Below, in pieces: positions 1 to 8,765 of a stretch of DNA of 55,079 bases. How positions within the stretch are numbered: position 1 is the first letter of the stretch; each line of letters starts with the position of its first letter. Below the pieces are notes generated by a model, which saw nothing but the letters and a program-made list of their open reading frames with translations, was not told the DNA's origin and searched no databases. Source of the stretch: Kordia jejudonensis (GTDB taxonomy: Bacteria > Bacteroidota > Bacteroidia > Flavobacteriales > Flavobacteriaceae); the NCBI RefSeq assembly GCF_001005315.1, contig NZ_LBMG01000044.1, positions 1 to 55,079 of the forward strand. Direction: 5' to 3'. Both the position numbers and the translations under genes were made by a program.

Positions 1-338
1 ACGGTCAACTCTATTTAGGGAAGTACAAGTACTTCATTTCAACAACTCCACAACTAAACAACTAAACAAAGAACAAAGAATATAGAGCATAGAACAAAGA
101 CCCAAGACCAAGACCCAAAAGCCAAAAGCCAAGACCCAAAAACAAATCTTTGTGTATTCGTGACGAGAAATCAATATTAAATGCTAAATGTTGAGTGTTA
201 AATTTAGTACTTCATTTCAACAACTCAACAACTCAACAACTCCACAACTAAACAAAGAACAAAGAATATAGAGCATAGACTAAAGACCCAAGACCCAAGA
301 ACCAAAAACCGAGACCCAAAGACCAAAGACCCAAAACC
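1..338. repeat. Low-complexity intergenic repeat tract
   Basis: No gene is visible here. The stretch is built from scrambled short modules such as caacaactcaacaactcc, aaagaacaaagaatatagag and acccaagacccaa. A block of about 100 bases starting near 29 is repeated in altered form starting near 207, including a shared tatagagcatag core. Similar word-salad spacers occur at 7116-7585 and 13604-14313. I see no credible ORF, RNA or promoter in it. Confidence 0.7.
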
Positions 339-363
339 TGTCACATTGAGCGCAGTCGAAATG
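339..363. repeat. Dispersed GCGCAGTCGA repeat, copy 1
   Basis: The core sequence gagcgcagtcgaaatgc recurs with small changes at 10318-10343, 19331-19354 and 24372-24398, always in spacers. The word TCGA lies on both sides of gcgcag, so each copy can fold into a small hairpin. This copy supplies the false start of a 63-codon reading frame that I do not accept as a gene. Confidence 0.7.
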
Positions 364-544
364 CAAAATTCACTCAAAATACCCTTAAAGCATACTTTTT
401 CACACTACAACTACCAAACTCCCGTTAAAATTAGTAAATTCACTTTTTCTAAACCAAACCTCAATTTACACAATAGCCAAATATACAACGGAACACAAAA
501 CGCTTTGGGACAATTTTGTTTCCACTGCAAAAAATAGTTCATTT

Positions 545-1405
545 TTGTTCTATCGAGACTTTATGGAATACCATCAAGATCGATTTGAAGATTATTCATT
601 GGTGCTTTTTAAGAAAGATAAGCCAATTGCGTTGTTTCCTGCAAACATTCGTGAAAACGTACTGTATTCGCATCAAGGTTTAACGTTTGGCGGTTTAATT
701 CTCTCTAAAAAAAGTGGCGCACACGAAGTGAATCAGTTGTTGCAAACCGTGATCAATTACGCGAAAGCGGAAAATTTCACAACAGTAATTTTGAAAGCGA
801 TTCCTGAATTCTATTATGAAAAAAAAGCAGCCGAACTCAATTATTTTGCTTCTAAACAAGGAAGTTTAATTGATAGAAATTTGGTATTAGTAATCGATTA
901 TACAAAACCATTACACATTCATAAAACGAAACGAAAACATTATGAAAAGAATCAACGTGTAGGTTTTGAAATTGAAGAAACGTCAGACTGTACCGAATTT
1001 TGGAATGATGTTTTACAACCAAAACTTCAAGAAAAATACAAGGCAACTCCTGTACATTCGTTAGCCGAAATTACCAAATTGCAAGCACAATTTCCAGCAA
1101 ATATTATCCAATACAACGTGAAATTGGATAATGAAATTTTAGCCGGAATCACGATTTTTAAACATAAAAACGTAGTAAAATCACAATATGGCGCTACCAC
1201 TGCAAAAGGCGAATCGTTACGTGCGTTGGAATATTTATTTATATATCTGATAGAAAAGTTTCAAGAAGAAGAAATACACTATTTTAGCATGGGAACGGTT
1301 GATGCAGATAACGAACTTGGTTACAATGCCGGTTTGTTGAAGCAAAAAGAAGAACTCGGCTGTGTATGTGTTACACAAGACATTTATAAAATTCCGATTG
1401 CATGA
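545..1405 (+). CDS. GNAT/FemAB-like N-acyltransferase (N-terminus uncertain)
   Basis: This is probably a GNAT-fold acyltransferase of the FemAB-like group that acylates an amino sugar or peptidyl acceptor in the cytoplasm. Family signs are the early FYRDFMEYH segment, the hydrophobic core [20 protein letters not shown], and the late [18 protein letters not shown] and [18 protein letters not shown] segments. The stop overlaps the next gene by ATGA, so it is the first gene of an operon with the FdtB-type aminotransferase and the flippase. The only standard start in frame is TTG at 545, but the same frame reads back without a stop to 389 and contains good family sequence ([20 protein letters not shown]). 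No ATG, GTG or TTG exists in that extension; an ATT at 464 sits where the family begins. Either a rare ATT start is used or the start is damaged. The acyl group and acceptor cannot be told from sequence. Confidence 0.75.
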   Translation: MFYRDFMEYHQDRFEDYSLVLFKKDKPIALFPANIRENVLYSHQGLTFGGLILSKKSGAHEVNQLLQTVINYAKAENFTTVILKAIPEFYYEKKAAELNYFASKQGSLIDRNLVLVIDYTKPLHIHKTKRKHYEKNQRVGFEIEETSDCTEFWNDVLQPKLQEKYKATPVHSLAEITKLQAQFPANIIQYNVKLDNEILAGITIFKHKNVVKSQYGATTAKGESLRALEYLFIYLIEKFQEEEIHYFSMGTVDADNELGYNAGLLKQKEELGCVCVTQDIYKIPIA

Positions 1406-2505
1406 TAAAATTTCTCGATTTACATACACTCAATGCACGATTTGAAACTGAATTTCAACAAGAATTTAAGAAATTCTTAGATTCAGGATATTACGTATTG
1501 GGAAATAATGTAAAAGCATTTGAAAAATCATATGCAAACTACTGTGGAACAGACTATTGTGTTGGTGTGAGTAATGGTTTGGATGCGTTAATTTTAATCT
1601 TAGAAGCGTATAAAATCTTAGGGAAATTACACGAAGGCGACGAAGTGATTGTGCCTGCAAATACATACATTGCCAGCATTTTAGGAATTACAAAAGCTGG
1701 TTTGAAACCTGTGTTAGTTGAACCCGATTTGGAAACTTTCAATATTGATCCAATAAAAATTGAAGCGGCAATAACACTCAAAACCAAAGCAATTTTAGTC
1801 GTGCATTTGTATGGACAATTGGTGGAAATGGACACAATTCATAACATCGCAAAAAAGCATAATATTTTGGTCATGGAAGATGCTGCACAAGCACATGGCG
1901 CAAAAAATAATCAGGATAAAAAAGCAGGAAATTTAAGTGATGCCGCAGGTTTTAGTTTCTATCCAACTAAAAATTTGGGCGCGTTAGGAGAAGCTGGTGC
2001 AGTTACTACAAATGACGAACAATTAGCGGAAATTATTACCAAATTACGCAATTACGGAAGCGCTTCAAAATATGTAAATCAGTACAAAGGTGTCAACAAT
2101 CGGTTGGATGAAATTCAAGCAGCATTTTTAAATGTAAAATTACCACATTTAGATGCAGACAACGAGATTCGACGTACAATAGCAAAACGTTATTTGAGTG
2201 AAATTAAGAATCCGTTACTACGCTTGCCAAAGTATACAAATGACGAATCGCATGTGTTTCATCAATTTGTGGTTAGAACGGAAAACAGAGCGAAATTGCA
2301 AGCGTATTTGACCGAACATCAAATAGGAACGTTGATTCATTACGAAATACCGCCACATAAGCAAGAAGCGTATAAAGAGTGGAATCAGCTGAGTTTTCCG
2401 ATTACCGAGAAAATTCATGCAGAATGTTTGAGCTTACCAATCAATCCCATACTGAAAACCTCTGAAATTGATCAAATTATTGCCGTCCTAAATCAATTCT
2501 CTTGA
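1402..2505 (+). CDS. DegT/DnrJ/EryC1 family sugar aminotransferase (FdtB/QdtB-like)
   Basis: This is a PLP-dependent aminotransferase of 367 residues that puts an amino group on a nucleotide-linked keto-sugar. The PLP aspartate lies in [10 protein letters not shown] (Asp160) and the Schiff-base lysine in [12 protein letters not shown] (Lys190). The early [12 protein letters not shown] segment is typical of the family. FdtB and QdtB make dTDP-3-amino-3,6-dideoxyhexoses from the product of an FdtA/QdtA ketoisomerase, and an FdtA-like gene is present at 9855, which supports that role. The gene overlaps its upstream neighbour by ATGA and its downstream neighbour by TTGA, so translation is probably coupled. 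The exact sugar epimer is inferred. Confidence 0.9.
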   Translation: MIKFLDLHTLNARFETEFQQEFKKFLDSGYYVLGNNVKAFEKSYANYCGTDYCVGVSNGLDALILILEAYKILGKLHEGDEVIVPANTYIASILGITKAGLKPVLVEPDLETFNIDPIKIEAAITLKTKAILVVHLYGQLVEMDTIHNIAKKHNILVMEDAAQAHGAKNNQDKKAGNLSDAAGFSFYPTKNLGALGEAGAVTTNDEQLAEIITKLRNYGSASKYVNQYKGVNNRLDEIQAAFLNVKLPHLDADNEIRRTIAKRYLSEIKNPLLRLPKYTNDESHVFHQFVVRTENRAKLQAYLTEHQIGTLIHYEIPPHKQEAYKEWNQLSFPITEKIHAECLSLPINPILKTSEIDQIIAVLNQFS

Positions 2506-3803
2506 ACAAGTTAAAAAAGCATATTGCAAACAATTTATTATTAAAAGTTACGTCTTTTAATAGTATTGCAATTTTGATCAATGTGTTGGTTGGTGTGTTA
2601 ACTTCGAAAGCATTAGCGGAATTTGTAGGCACCAAAGGAATGGCTTCTGTCGGAAATTTGCGCGATTTTCTCAAAACTATATACGCGTTGGCTACGTTAG
2701 GCATTAGCGCAGGAATTATAAAATATACCGCCGAACACAAACACAATCAATCGGAACTTCAAAAAGTATTATCAACGGCTTTAGGAATCATTTTTGCGGC
2801 AACAGTACTTGTGTCAACACTGTTATTTTTTGGTGCGGACTATTGGAACGAGTTGATTTTTAAAGGAAAAGAATTCAGTTATATCTTCAAAATTCTAGCA
2901 TTTGTATTGCCTCTGTATACCTTAAATGTATTGTGTTTAGGAATTATTAATGGATTTGAAAAGTATAAAAAAATCATCACATTAAATATTATTGGATACA
3001 TTGCAAACCTTTTGTGTACGGTCTATTTGGTTTGGAAACATGCGTTAGACGGTGCATTAATTTCATTGAGTATTGTACCTTCATTCTTGCTCATTTTCAG
3101 TCTCATTTTATTGTATAGAGAATGTATTTTATTGCCAACAACATTCAATACAAGTACATTTTCAAAAGATTATGCGAAAAAATATTTATCGTACACCTTA
3201 ATGGCGGCAGTTTCGGCATTTATATTTCCGATGATATATGTTTTTGTTCGAAACCACGTGATTGAAACCATTGGCGAAGCGGAAGCAGGTTATTGGGAAG
3301 CAATGCAACGAATATCCAATCAATATCTCATCTTTGTAACTTCTTTGTTAACCTTGTATGTGTTGCCAAAACTTTCTGAAAATAAGACAATTGCAGGATT
3401 TAGAACGATTGTGTTCAACTTTTATAAAACTATTCTTCCTGTATTCACTATCGGATTAATCATCATTTATGTTGCGCGAATTTGGGTTATTGAATTTATA
3501 TATAATGAAGAATTTCTGCCTGCGGAAAGTCTATTCTTTTGGCAACTCTTAGGCGATTTTTTCAAAGTAATTTCATTAGTAATCGCGTATCAATTATTTG
3601 CTAAAAAAATGTTGGGTTATTATCTTTTTGTGGAAATAAGTTCATTGATTTTGTTCTATTCGCTCAGTATTTATTTTACCAATCAGGTTGGAATTGAAGG
3701 TGTTGTCATGGCACATTGTGCACGCAGTTTTATCGCATTGATATTGTTAATAACCATCTTTAGAAAGTCATTATTCAGTAAAATTGAAACAGAAAAACTA
3801 TAG
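2502..3803 (+). CDS. Wzx-like polysaccharide flippase
   Basis: This is a polytopic membrane protein of 433 residues in the MATE/Wzx polysaccharide-export superfamily. It probably flips undecaprenyl-linked oligosaccharide across the inner membrane. The N-terminus ([20 protein letters not shown]) and the following [14 protein letters not shown] loop are typical of Bacteroidota O-antigen translocases. Roughly twelve hydrophobic segments are spread evenly through the protein, with few charges between them. It starts with TTG at 2502, overlapping the stop of the aminotransferase by four bases, and precedes the hexapeptide acyltransferase by 28 bases. Together with its neighbours this marks a surface-glycan assembly locus. 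Confidence 0.85.
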   Translation: MNKLKKHIANNLLLKVTSFNSIAILINVLVGVLTSKALAEFVGTKGMASVGNLRDFLKTIYALATLGISAGIIKYTAEHKHNQSELQKVLSTALGIIFAATVLVSTLLFFGADYWNELIFKGKEFSYIFKILAFVLPLYTLNVLCLGIINGFEKYKKIITLNIIGYIANLLCTVYLVWKHALDGALISLSIVPSFLLIFSLILLYRECILLPTTFNTSTFSKDYAKKYLSYTLMAAVSAFIFPMIYVFVRNHVIETIGEAEAGYWEAMQRISNQYLIFVTSLLTLYVLPKLSENKTIAGFRTIVFNFYKTILPVFTIGLIIIYVARIWVIEFIYNEEFLPAESLFFWQLLGDFFKVISLVIAYQLFAKKMLGYYLFVEISSLILFYSLSIYFTNQVGIEGVVMAHCARSFIALILLITIFRKSLFSKIETEKL

Positions 3804-3831
3804 CTAACTGAAAAAGTGTATTTTTGAAACT

Positions 3832-4395
3832 ATGAAGCAATTCTTGAAATACATCATATTACGAATCAAAGTTGTAAAATACATTCTTTTAAGTACGATT
3901 GCTACCAAACGCGGAAAGCCAAAACGAGTACAACCGTTGTTATTAGAAGGCGAAGGCATCATTCTTTTTGGAGAAAATACAAGTTTCGGAATTTACAAAT
4001 CTCCCTATTTATTCAGTGGTTACGGCTATATTGAAGCGCGTGGAAAGCAAGCAGAGATTATTTTTGAGAAAAATGTAGCAATCAACAATTCATGTGTCAT
4101 TACGGCAGAAAAGAAAATTACCATTGCAAAAAACACTGTCATCGGTTACAATTGTCATATAAGTGATAGTTATTTTCACAATTTAGAGATTGATAAACGC
4201 AATGAAACAGATCCAAATCCTGAAGAAGTTTTTATCGACGAAAATGTATTTATAGGAAACAATGTGACCATTCTAAAAGGTGTTACATTGGGTAAAAATG
4301 TTGTGGTAGGAAGTGGAGCTGTAGTTACAAAAAGTTTTCCTGACAATGTAGTTATCGCGGGCGTTCCTGCAAAAATAATTAGTACTATTACATAA
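3832..4395 (+). CDS. Left-handed beta-helix acyltransferase
   Basis: This 187-residue protein is a hexapeptide-repeat O- or N-acetyltransferase of the WbbJ/maltose-acetyltransferase type. Repeats of the [LIV]-G-x-x form run from about residue 90 to the end (TIAKNTVIGYNCHI, IDENVFIGNNVTILKGVTLG, VVVGSGAVVTKSFP), followed by the usual VIAGVPAKII ending. The basic N-terminal region (residues 1-40) is unlike the helix and may bind the membrane or a lipid-linked acceptor. It closes the operon starting with the GNAT-like gene. Given FdtA and FdtB in the region, an FdtC-like role on a 3-aminosugar is possible, but modification of another sugar is equally likely. Confidence 0.85.
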   Translation: MKQFLKYIILRIKVVKYILLSTIATKRGKPKRVQPLLLEGEGIILFGENTSFGIYKSPYLFSGYGYIEARGKQAEIIFEKNVAINNSCVITAEKKITIAKNTVIGYNCHISDSYFHNLEIDKRNETDPNPEEVFIDENVFIGNNVTILKGVTLGKNVVVGSGAVVTKSFPDNVVIAGVPAKIISTIT

Positions 4396-4398
4396 AAA

Positions 4399-4426
4399 AA
4401 ACCATTCCGATTGCTCGAAATGGTTT
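4399..4426 (-). terminator. Intrinsic terminator
   Basis: The arms AAACCATTCCGA and TCGAAATGGTTT pair with one mismatch around a TTGC loop. Read on the minus strand the hairpin is followed by seven T residues, so it ends the gene at 4466-4990. On the plus strand no T-run follows. Confidence 0.75.
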
Positions 4427-4465
4427 CATGCTTGGGCTAGCATCTATATAAAATCAGATTATATA

Positions 4466-4990
4466 TTATTTCATGTCTTTTACTTCAATTTCGTATACTT
4501 CGCCATTATTCATAATGATGTTGTATTTTCCTTTTGTAGATAACATATTTACTTTTCTCTTCGTGTTGTTTTCGTCAATCATGTGAATTTCCTTCATCAT
4601 CATTCCGTTACGATTATACGCTACTGTTAATCCATTTTCGGTTAACATAAAGTCATAATCAAAATTTCTTGGTCTTGTGTAATTAATGGTAATTTCTCTT
4701 TCAAAATCTCTGTCATTATCTACATCTAGTTTGTATGTTGTTTCTAAGATTGGATCTACTAAAACTCTGTCTTGATTCAATTTATATTGATCATCTGCAT
4801 CAAAAATTACAGGATATGTTGCTTTTGTTTCTTTTAAAATTCTCATGTCATCTTCTGTTTCAATCTCGATAACTTGATATTCGGCTGTATTTTCACGTAC
4901 GACTTCATCTTCTAAAGTGTCGTTCTGTGCAAAAGATACAGTGGTTGATAATAATAATGCAGGTACTAATAATTTGACATAATTTTTCAT
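4466..4990 (-). CDS. Secreted hypothetical protein
   Basis: This 174-residue protein has a clear signal peptide (hydrophobic LLVPALLLSTTVSF, cleavage after Ala-Gln near residue 22), so it enters the periplasm or outer face. The mature part is acidic and polar with no T9SS tail, lipobox or metal motif. The last third (YNRNGMMMKEIHMIDENN onward) looks like short beta strands. I do not recognise the family. It is a single-gene unit, with its own terminator at 4399-4426 and divergent from nothing: both dps and this gene read on the minus strand, 111 bases apart. Confidence 0.65.
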   Translation of the reverse strand: MKNYVKLLVPALLLSTTVSFAQNDTLEDEVVRENTAEYQVIEIETEDDMRILKETKATYPVIFDADDQYKLNQDRVLVDPILETTYKLDVDNDRDFEREITINYTRPRNFDYDFMLTENGLTVAYNRNGMMMKEIHMIDENNTKRKVNMLSTKGKYNIIMNNGEVYEIEVKDMK

Positions 4991-5101
4991 TTTTATGTAA
5001 TATTTTAAATTTATATCATACTTCTTTTATGCTGCGATGATATTTTAACAGCTGTGGAAAACTATGAGACATTTAATGTAATGTCGCGATACAATTAACA
5101 A

Positions 5102-5605
5102 TTAGGCTTTTACCATTGAATTGTTTAACTGTGCTGTAGTTTTCTTTGACCATGCGTTAAGCATCCAACTCGATTTTTCTAGCTCACGTACATAGGCTCC
5201 TAACAAGTCAATTGTACCTTCATCTCCAGCATCTGTTGCATGATTAATTACAATTTTCATCTGTGATAATAAAATTTTATGGTCATCTAAAATTATATTT
5301 ACCATTTCTTCATCAGTTAATAATGGACTAGATTCTTTAATTTTAGAAATCTCTAAATAATCTGTCATTTTACTAATTGGATGGTATTTTAGGGTTAGAA
5401 TACGCTCAGCAATTTCATCAATTTTTTTCTGTGCGTTTCCGTATAATTCTTCAAATTTGTTGTGTAGATCAAAGAAACTTTTACCCAAAATGTTCCAATG
5501 AAAACTTCTTAACTTTTGGTAATACACATGATAGTCTGCTAACAACGTATTTAACTCAACCACCACAGGTACTAATTCCTCATCACTCATATTTAAATAA
5601 TTCAT
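5102..5605 (-). CDS. dps: Dps-family ferritin-like DNA-protection protein
   Basis: This 167-residue protein belongs to the Dps family: dodecameric ferritin-like cages that bind DNA and oxidise iron(II) with peroxide. The inter-subunit ferroxidase signature is visible as LRSFHWNILGKSFFDLHNKF with the conserved His, Asp and downstream Glu (FEELY). Length and four-helix pattern match the family. The short N-terminus lacks a lysine-rich tail, so DNA binding may be weak or through other surfaces. It is monocistronic. A perfect 12-bp palindrome lies 72 bases upstream of the start (5677-5688), a plausible peroxide-responsive operator. Confidence 0.92.
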   Translation of the reverse strand: MNYLNMSDEELVPVVVELNTLLADYHVYYQKLRSFHWNILGKSFFDLHNKFEELYGNAQKKIDEIAERILTLKYHPISKMTDYLEISKIKESSPLLTDEEMVNIILDDHKILLSQMKIVINHATDAGDEGTIDLLGAYVRELEKSSWMLNAWSKKTTAQLNNSMVKA

Positions 5606-5676
5606 GTATATATAATATTTTTAATTAATAATTGATTTTATATTTTTAATTACAAAGATTGATAAAAGCTTTTGTT

Positions 5677-5688
5677 TCTATCGATAGA
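5677..5688. promoter_or_regulatory. Palindromic candidate operator upstream of dps
   Basis: TCTATCGATAGA is a perfect 12-bp palindrome in the dps leader, about 70 bases before the start codon. On the dps strand a CAATCTTTGTAA stretch follows that could hold the -7 element. Peroxide regulators such as OxyR use partly symmetric ATAG/CTAT half-sites, so the resemblance is suggestive only. Confidence 0.35.
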
Positions 5689-6066
5689 CTCAATCTCAGT
5701 AAGTAATATTGCGATTTGTTTTAATCACACTTCCAATATAGGGTCAGGAGAAAAAAAGTCAAGTGTTTTAACAATACTTAACTTTTTAAGTTCAAAATTA
5801 TGTTAAAAAGTGTTAAATTAGAGTCTTAAATGTTAAAAAATTAACACTAGCATTTTTATGAATTGTGAAATTTCATTGCATAAAGTGCAAAATAGTGGTT
5901 ATTTGGTCGGATTTTGATGTGGAAATTGTATAAAATATACCGAAAATCATGTAAAACGCTAAATAATTATAAAATTATGTTAAAAATTAGGAAAAATAAT
6001 ATATATCGTTTTTAAACAAAATTTTAACACTTTTAAATTGAGAAAGCTTCCATGCTTAAATCGAAC

Positions 6067-6096
6067 TTGAAAAATGTAAAATCTTTGTATCTTTAA
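6067..6096 (+). promoter_or_regulatory. Bacteroidota-type promoter
   Basis: A TTG at 6067-6069 is followed after 19 bases by TATCTTTA (6089-6096), close to the TTTG / TAnnTTTG pattern read by the Bacteroidota primary sigma factor. The start codon of the CIA30 gene lies 11 bases further on, giving a short leader. Confidence 0.5.
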
Positions 6097-6107
6097 ACAA
6101 AAAAGGA

Positions 6108-6656
6108 ATGAAAAAAACTGTACTACTATTTTTGTGTATCTATTCACAAATTAATGTTGCTCAAGTTGAAAAAATTGATTTCGGAGAAGACAAAGATGGA
6201 GAACGTTGGGAAATCATAAATGATGGTGTCATGGGAGGACTTTCCGAAGGAGAAACATTTATGCTAGATGATTGTGTAGCTTTCAAAGGAACGGTTTCAT
6301 TGCGAAATAATGGAGGTTTTTCATCGTATAAAGGACCATTTACCAATATGAATCTTTCCAAATACACAAAAATTATTGTCAAATATCGTTCAAAAGGATA
6401 CACCATGGCAATGACCTTAGAAATGGACAAACGCTGGTTTTTACCTTATTATAAGCGTGATTTGGTCAATACCGATTGGAAATGGGTAACCGAAGAAATA
6501 CTATTTTCAGAATTCATACGATATAGCGTAGGACGCAAACGACCAGGAACACCAACCAAAAAAGAACTAAAAAATATACTTCGCTTAGGATTTGTGACAA
6601 ATGAAAAAAGAGCAGGCGATTTTAAAATAGAAATTGACTACATAGATTTTAAATAA
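6108..6656 (+). CDS. CIA30-domain secreted protein
   Basis: This 182-residue protein carries a CIA30 (NDUFAF1-like) beta-sandwich domain over nearly its full length. Family marks are WEIINDGVMGGLSEG near the start, the FKGTVSLRNNGGFSS segment, and the late RLGFVTNEKRAGDFKIEIDYI segment. In bacteria these are small galactose-binding-like domains of unknown role, not complex I assembly factors as in mitochondria. A short hydrophobic N-terminus (VLLFLCIYSQINV) suggests export. The stop codon is followed directly by the ATG of trmL with no intervening base, so the two are probably co-transcribed. Confidence 0.85.
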   Translation: MKKTVLLFLCIYSQINVAQVEKIDFGEDKDGERWEIINDGVMGGLSEGETFMLDDCVAFKGTVSLRNNGGFSSYKGPFTNMNLSKYTKIIVKYRSKGYTMAMTLEMDKRWFLPYYKRDLVNTDWKWVTEEILFSEFIRYSVGRKRPGTPTKKELKNILRLGFVTNEKRAGDFKIEIDYIDFK

Positions 6657-7115
6657 ATGGCATACAATATTGTACTTATAGAACCTGAAATTCCAACAAA
6701 TACAGGCAATATAGGTAGACTCAGCTTGGCTTCAGGCAGTAACTTACATTTGGTAAAACCTTTCGGATTTGAAATTACGGATGCACGACTCAAACGTGCA
6801 GGATTGGATTATTGGCAACATTTGTCGGTTCATATATATGAAAACATAGACGAATTTTATGCGAAAAATGCAGACAAGAAAATGGTGTATCTTTCCAGTC
6901 ATGGAACAAAAACCTATGATGAAATTCCGTATGAAGATGATTTATATTTAGTTTTTGGGAAAGAATCTGTCGGTTTGCCAGAAAAAATCACAGCGAAATA
7001 TCCTGATGATTTATATACAATTCCCATGTTTAGTGAACATATTAGAAGTTTAAACTTAGCAAATGCAGTCAGTATAGTTGTGTTTGAAGGCATTCGTAGA
7101 TTGCAGCAGAAGTAG
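6657..7115 (+). CDS. trmL: tRNA (cytidine(34)-2'-O)-methyltransferase TrmL
   Basis: TrmL methylates the wobble ribose of tRNA-Leu using SAM and belongs to the SPOUT (trefoil-knot) methyltransferases. The signature NIVLIEPEIPTNTGNIGR opens the protein, and the knot motifs YLVFGKESVGLPE and IPMFSEHIRSLNLANAVSIV are all present. The 152-residue length equals the single-domain family norm. It follows the CIA30 gene without spacing. The spacer after it holds only repeats, so it ends the transcript. Confidence 0.95.
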   Translation: MAYNIVLIEPEIPTNTGNIGRLSLASGSNLHLVKPFGFEITDARLKRAGLDYWQHLSVHIYENIDEFYAKNADKKMVYLSSHGTKTYDEIPYEDDLYLVFGKESVGLPEKITAKYPDDLYTIPMFSEHIRSLNLANAVSIVVFEGIRRLQQK

Positions 7116-7248
7116 ATTTTAGTATTGAGTATTTAGTATTGAGTATTGAGTAGTGAGAATTTAGTTTGTGATAGAATTTTTTAGTTTCGAATAACGAATT
7201 TTGAAATTATAAATGTTGAATGCTAAATTTTAAATGTAAAAGTATTTT

Positions 7249-7287
7249 CGAATAACGAATAACGAATAACGAATAACGAATAACGAA
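7249..7287. repeat. Heptamer tandem repeat (cgaataa)n
   Basis: About five to six head-to-tail copies of a 7-base unit reading cgaataa lie here. The 7-base period is not a multiple of three, and no frame through it is credible. It sits exactly between two copies of a longer direct repeat. Confidence 0.85.
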
Positions 7288-7364
7288 TTTTGAAATTATA
7301 AATGTTGAATGCTAAATTTTAAATGTTAAAGTATTTTCTAATAACAAACAACAAAAACCAAGCG

Positions 7365-7406
7365 TCACTTCGAGTGAAATTCTGGAAGAATTTAGTATCG
7401 AGAAGT
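7365..7406. repeat. Dispersed CACTTCGAGTGAA ... TATCGAGAAGT hairpin, copy 1
   Basis: The block opens with cacttcgagtgaaattc and closes with gaatttagtatcgagaagt. The inner arms gaattc/gaattt pair and the outer arms are imperfect complements. A second copy is at 21243-21286. It is a palindromic intergenic repeat of unknown role. Confidence 0.6.
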
Positions 7407-7514
7407 ATTATTTACGAATGAGTTTCAAATAAACAACTTTAAGAACAAAAAAGGAATTTATAAGTTTCAAAGTGTACGTTTGAATTCAAAATCTAGTGGA
7501 ATTATTTTAGTTTT

Positions 7515-7570
7515 GAACACTGAACACTGAACACTGAACACTGAACACTGAACACTGAACACTGAACACT
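7515..7570. repeat. Heptamer tandem repeat (gaacact)x8
   Basis: Eight perfect copies of gaacact run head to tail, followed by an imperfect ninth (gagaact). The tract ends 15 bases before the stop codon of the minus-strand glycosyltransferase, so transcription of that gene would run into it. Copy number is likely to vary between strains. Confidence 0.9.
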
Positions 7571-7585
7571 GAGAACTGAAACCTC

Positions 7586-8725
7586 TCAATCCACTTTCCA
7601 CCGCGCTACATATTGTTTGGCAATATCTTCATACGCATGATAATTTTCCACAAATTCACGTGCATTTTTCCCAATTTGAATCATTTCCGCAGGATTTTCA
7701 ATTAGAAAACTCAGCTTTTTAACCAAATCATCCACATTAGGCGTCGCATTAATCACTACTTTTTTATCCAATTGGTAACAGTCTTGAAACGCTGTTTCGG
7801 CACCAGAAAACACAACTTTTCCTTTCGCCATCGCTTCCAATGCATTATATCCTTGATCGTAACCATATACTTGATCCATAATTATATGCGCTTCGTCATA
7901 AGTTTTAATATATTCATCATATGGCAAACTGTACGCTGTTTTAACAACCGCTTTTTCAGGATACTTATCTGCAACGATTGCTAATGCTTTTTCAATAACA
8001 TCGTTTCCTTTCTTTAAAAAATTAACCGTATTTACTCCGTGAAAAATAATCACTTTTCCACCATAAGAAAGTGGTTTAAAAGGCAACGTGTCTACATTTA
8101 TAGGAAAAGGAACCAGTGGCAACGCTTTTGGATGTTTGTGGTACGCCATGTCATAATCAAAATTTGCAGGAATAATTCCTTTGATATGATTAATAACAAA
8201 ATGATGCAACTTTTCATGTGGTTTCGATAAATATTGCAATGAATACATAAACTGTTTCTTTACCGTTTTATCTTGAACATAAGGTGTTAAAATATGGTAC
8301 GGAAGATCTGCTTTTAAAATGTAATTCAAATAATGAAAATCATCGCCACAGGAAGACAAAAAAACGTTTTTATTATGCTTAAAAACATAATTCAGTAGCT
8401 TTTGTTCCACATAAGGCGTTGTTGCAAAAGGAAACTCATTAATTAACTGAACGGCGTCGTAATTTTGAAGTGCTTTTCGATGTTTGCAAAAACGATACAT
8501 GACTTCCAAAAAAGCAATATCTTTTTTCGTAATGCGATACACAAACTGGCGAAAAAGATTGGGAATTTTTTTATTAAAAAAAGTAACATCAAGTGAAATA
8601 TCAACTGGAAAATTTTTAAAACTGTCAGCACGACCAACTAACGTTACGTCATGATGCAGTTTCAGTAGACCTTCTTTCAATGAATTGTGAAATCTACTGT
8701 ATTCTCCAACCAATAATATTCGCAT
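7586..8725 (-). CDS. Glycosyltransferase, GT-B fold (family 1/4-like)
   Basis: This 379-residue protein has the two-domain layout of a GT-B glycosyltransferase. The N-terminus MRILLVGEYSRFHNSLKEGL gives the first strand and glycine turn. The C-terminal donor-binding region has EAMAKGKVVFSGAETAF, the usual E-x7-E region, followed by a terminal helix ENPAEMIQIGKNAREFV typical of family 4. It acts on the cytoplasmic face of the inner membrane, probably adding one sugar to a lipid-linked glycan. The sugar and acceptor are not predictable. It is divergent from the next glycosyltransferase, with a 40-base spacer. Confidence 0.82.
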   Translation of the reverse strand: MRILLVGEYSRFHNSLKEGLLKLHHDVTLVGRADSFKNFPVDISLDVTFFNKKIPNLFRQFVYRITKKDIAFLEVMYRFCKHRKALQNYDAVQLINEFPFATTPYVEQKLLNYVFKHNKNVFLSSCGDDFHYLNYILKADLPYHILTPYVQDKTVKKQFMYSLQYLSKPHEKLHHFVINHIKGIIPANFDYDMAYHKHPKALPLVPFPINVDTLPFKPLSYGGKVIIFHGVNTVNFLKKGNDVIEKALAIVADKYPEKAVVKTAYSLPYDEYIKTYDEAHIIMDQVYGYDQGYNALEAMAKGKVVFSGAETAFQDCYQLDKKVVINATPNVDDLVKKLSFLIENPAEMIQIGKNAREFVENYHAYEDIAKQYVARWKVD

Positions 8726-8765
8726 AATAACAGTATATTTGCGTGAAAGATAGCAGGAAAACTTT

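Larger units (their letters stand above)
5606..6107. other. AT-rich spacer between dps and the CIA30 gene
   Basis: This 502-base spacer separates two divergent genes. It holds the palindrome near dps and the plus-strand promoter at 6067-6096. The middle (5740-6060) is very AT-rich with repeated ttaaaa words. I see no ORF with coding character and no RNA gene. Confidence 0.5.
7116..7585. repeat. Spacer of direct and tandem repeats
   Basis: This spacer has no gene. An approximately 60-base block with tttgaaattataaatgttga occurs at about 7188 and again 89 bases later. Between the copies lies a heptamer tract (aataacg) at about 7249-7287. A second heptamer tract lies at 7515-7577, and a dispersed hairpin repeat at 7365-7406. 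It separates convergent transcripts, yet there is no clean intrinsic terminator. Confidence 0.75.

Noticed and set aside
346-537. 63-codon ORF at the start of the window
   Set aside because: It begins inside a dispersed repeat and is out of frame with the acyltransferase, whose better family-like sequence lies in the neighbouring frame over the same bases.
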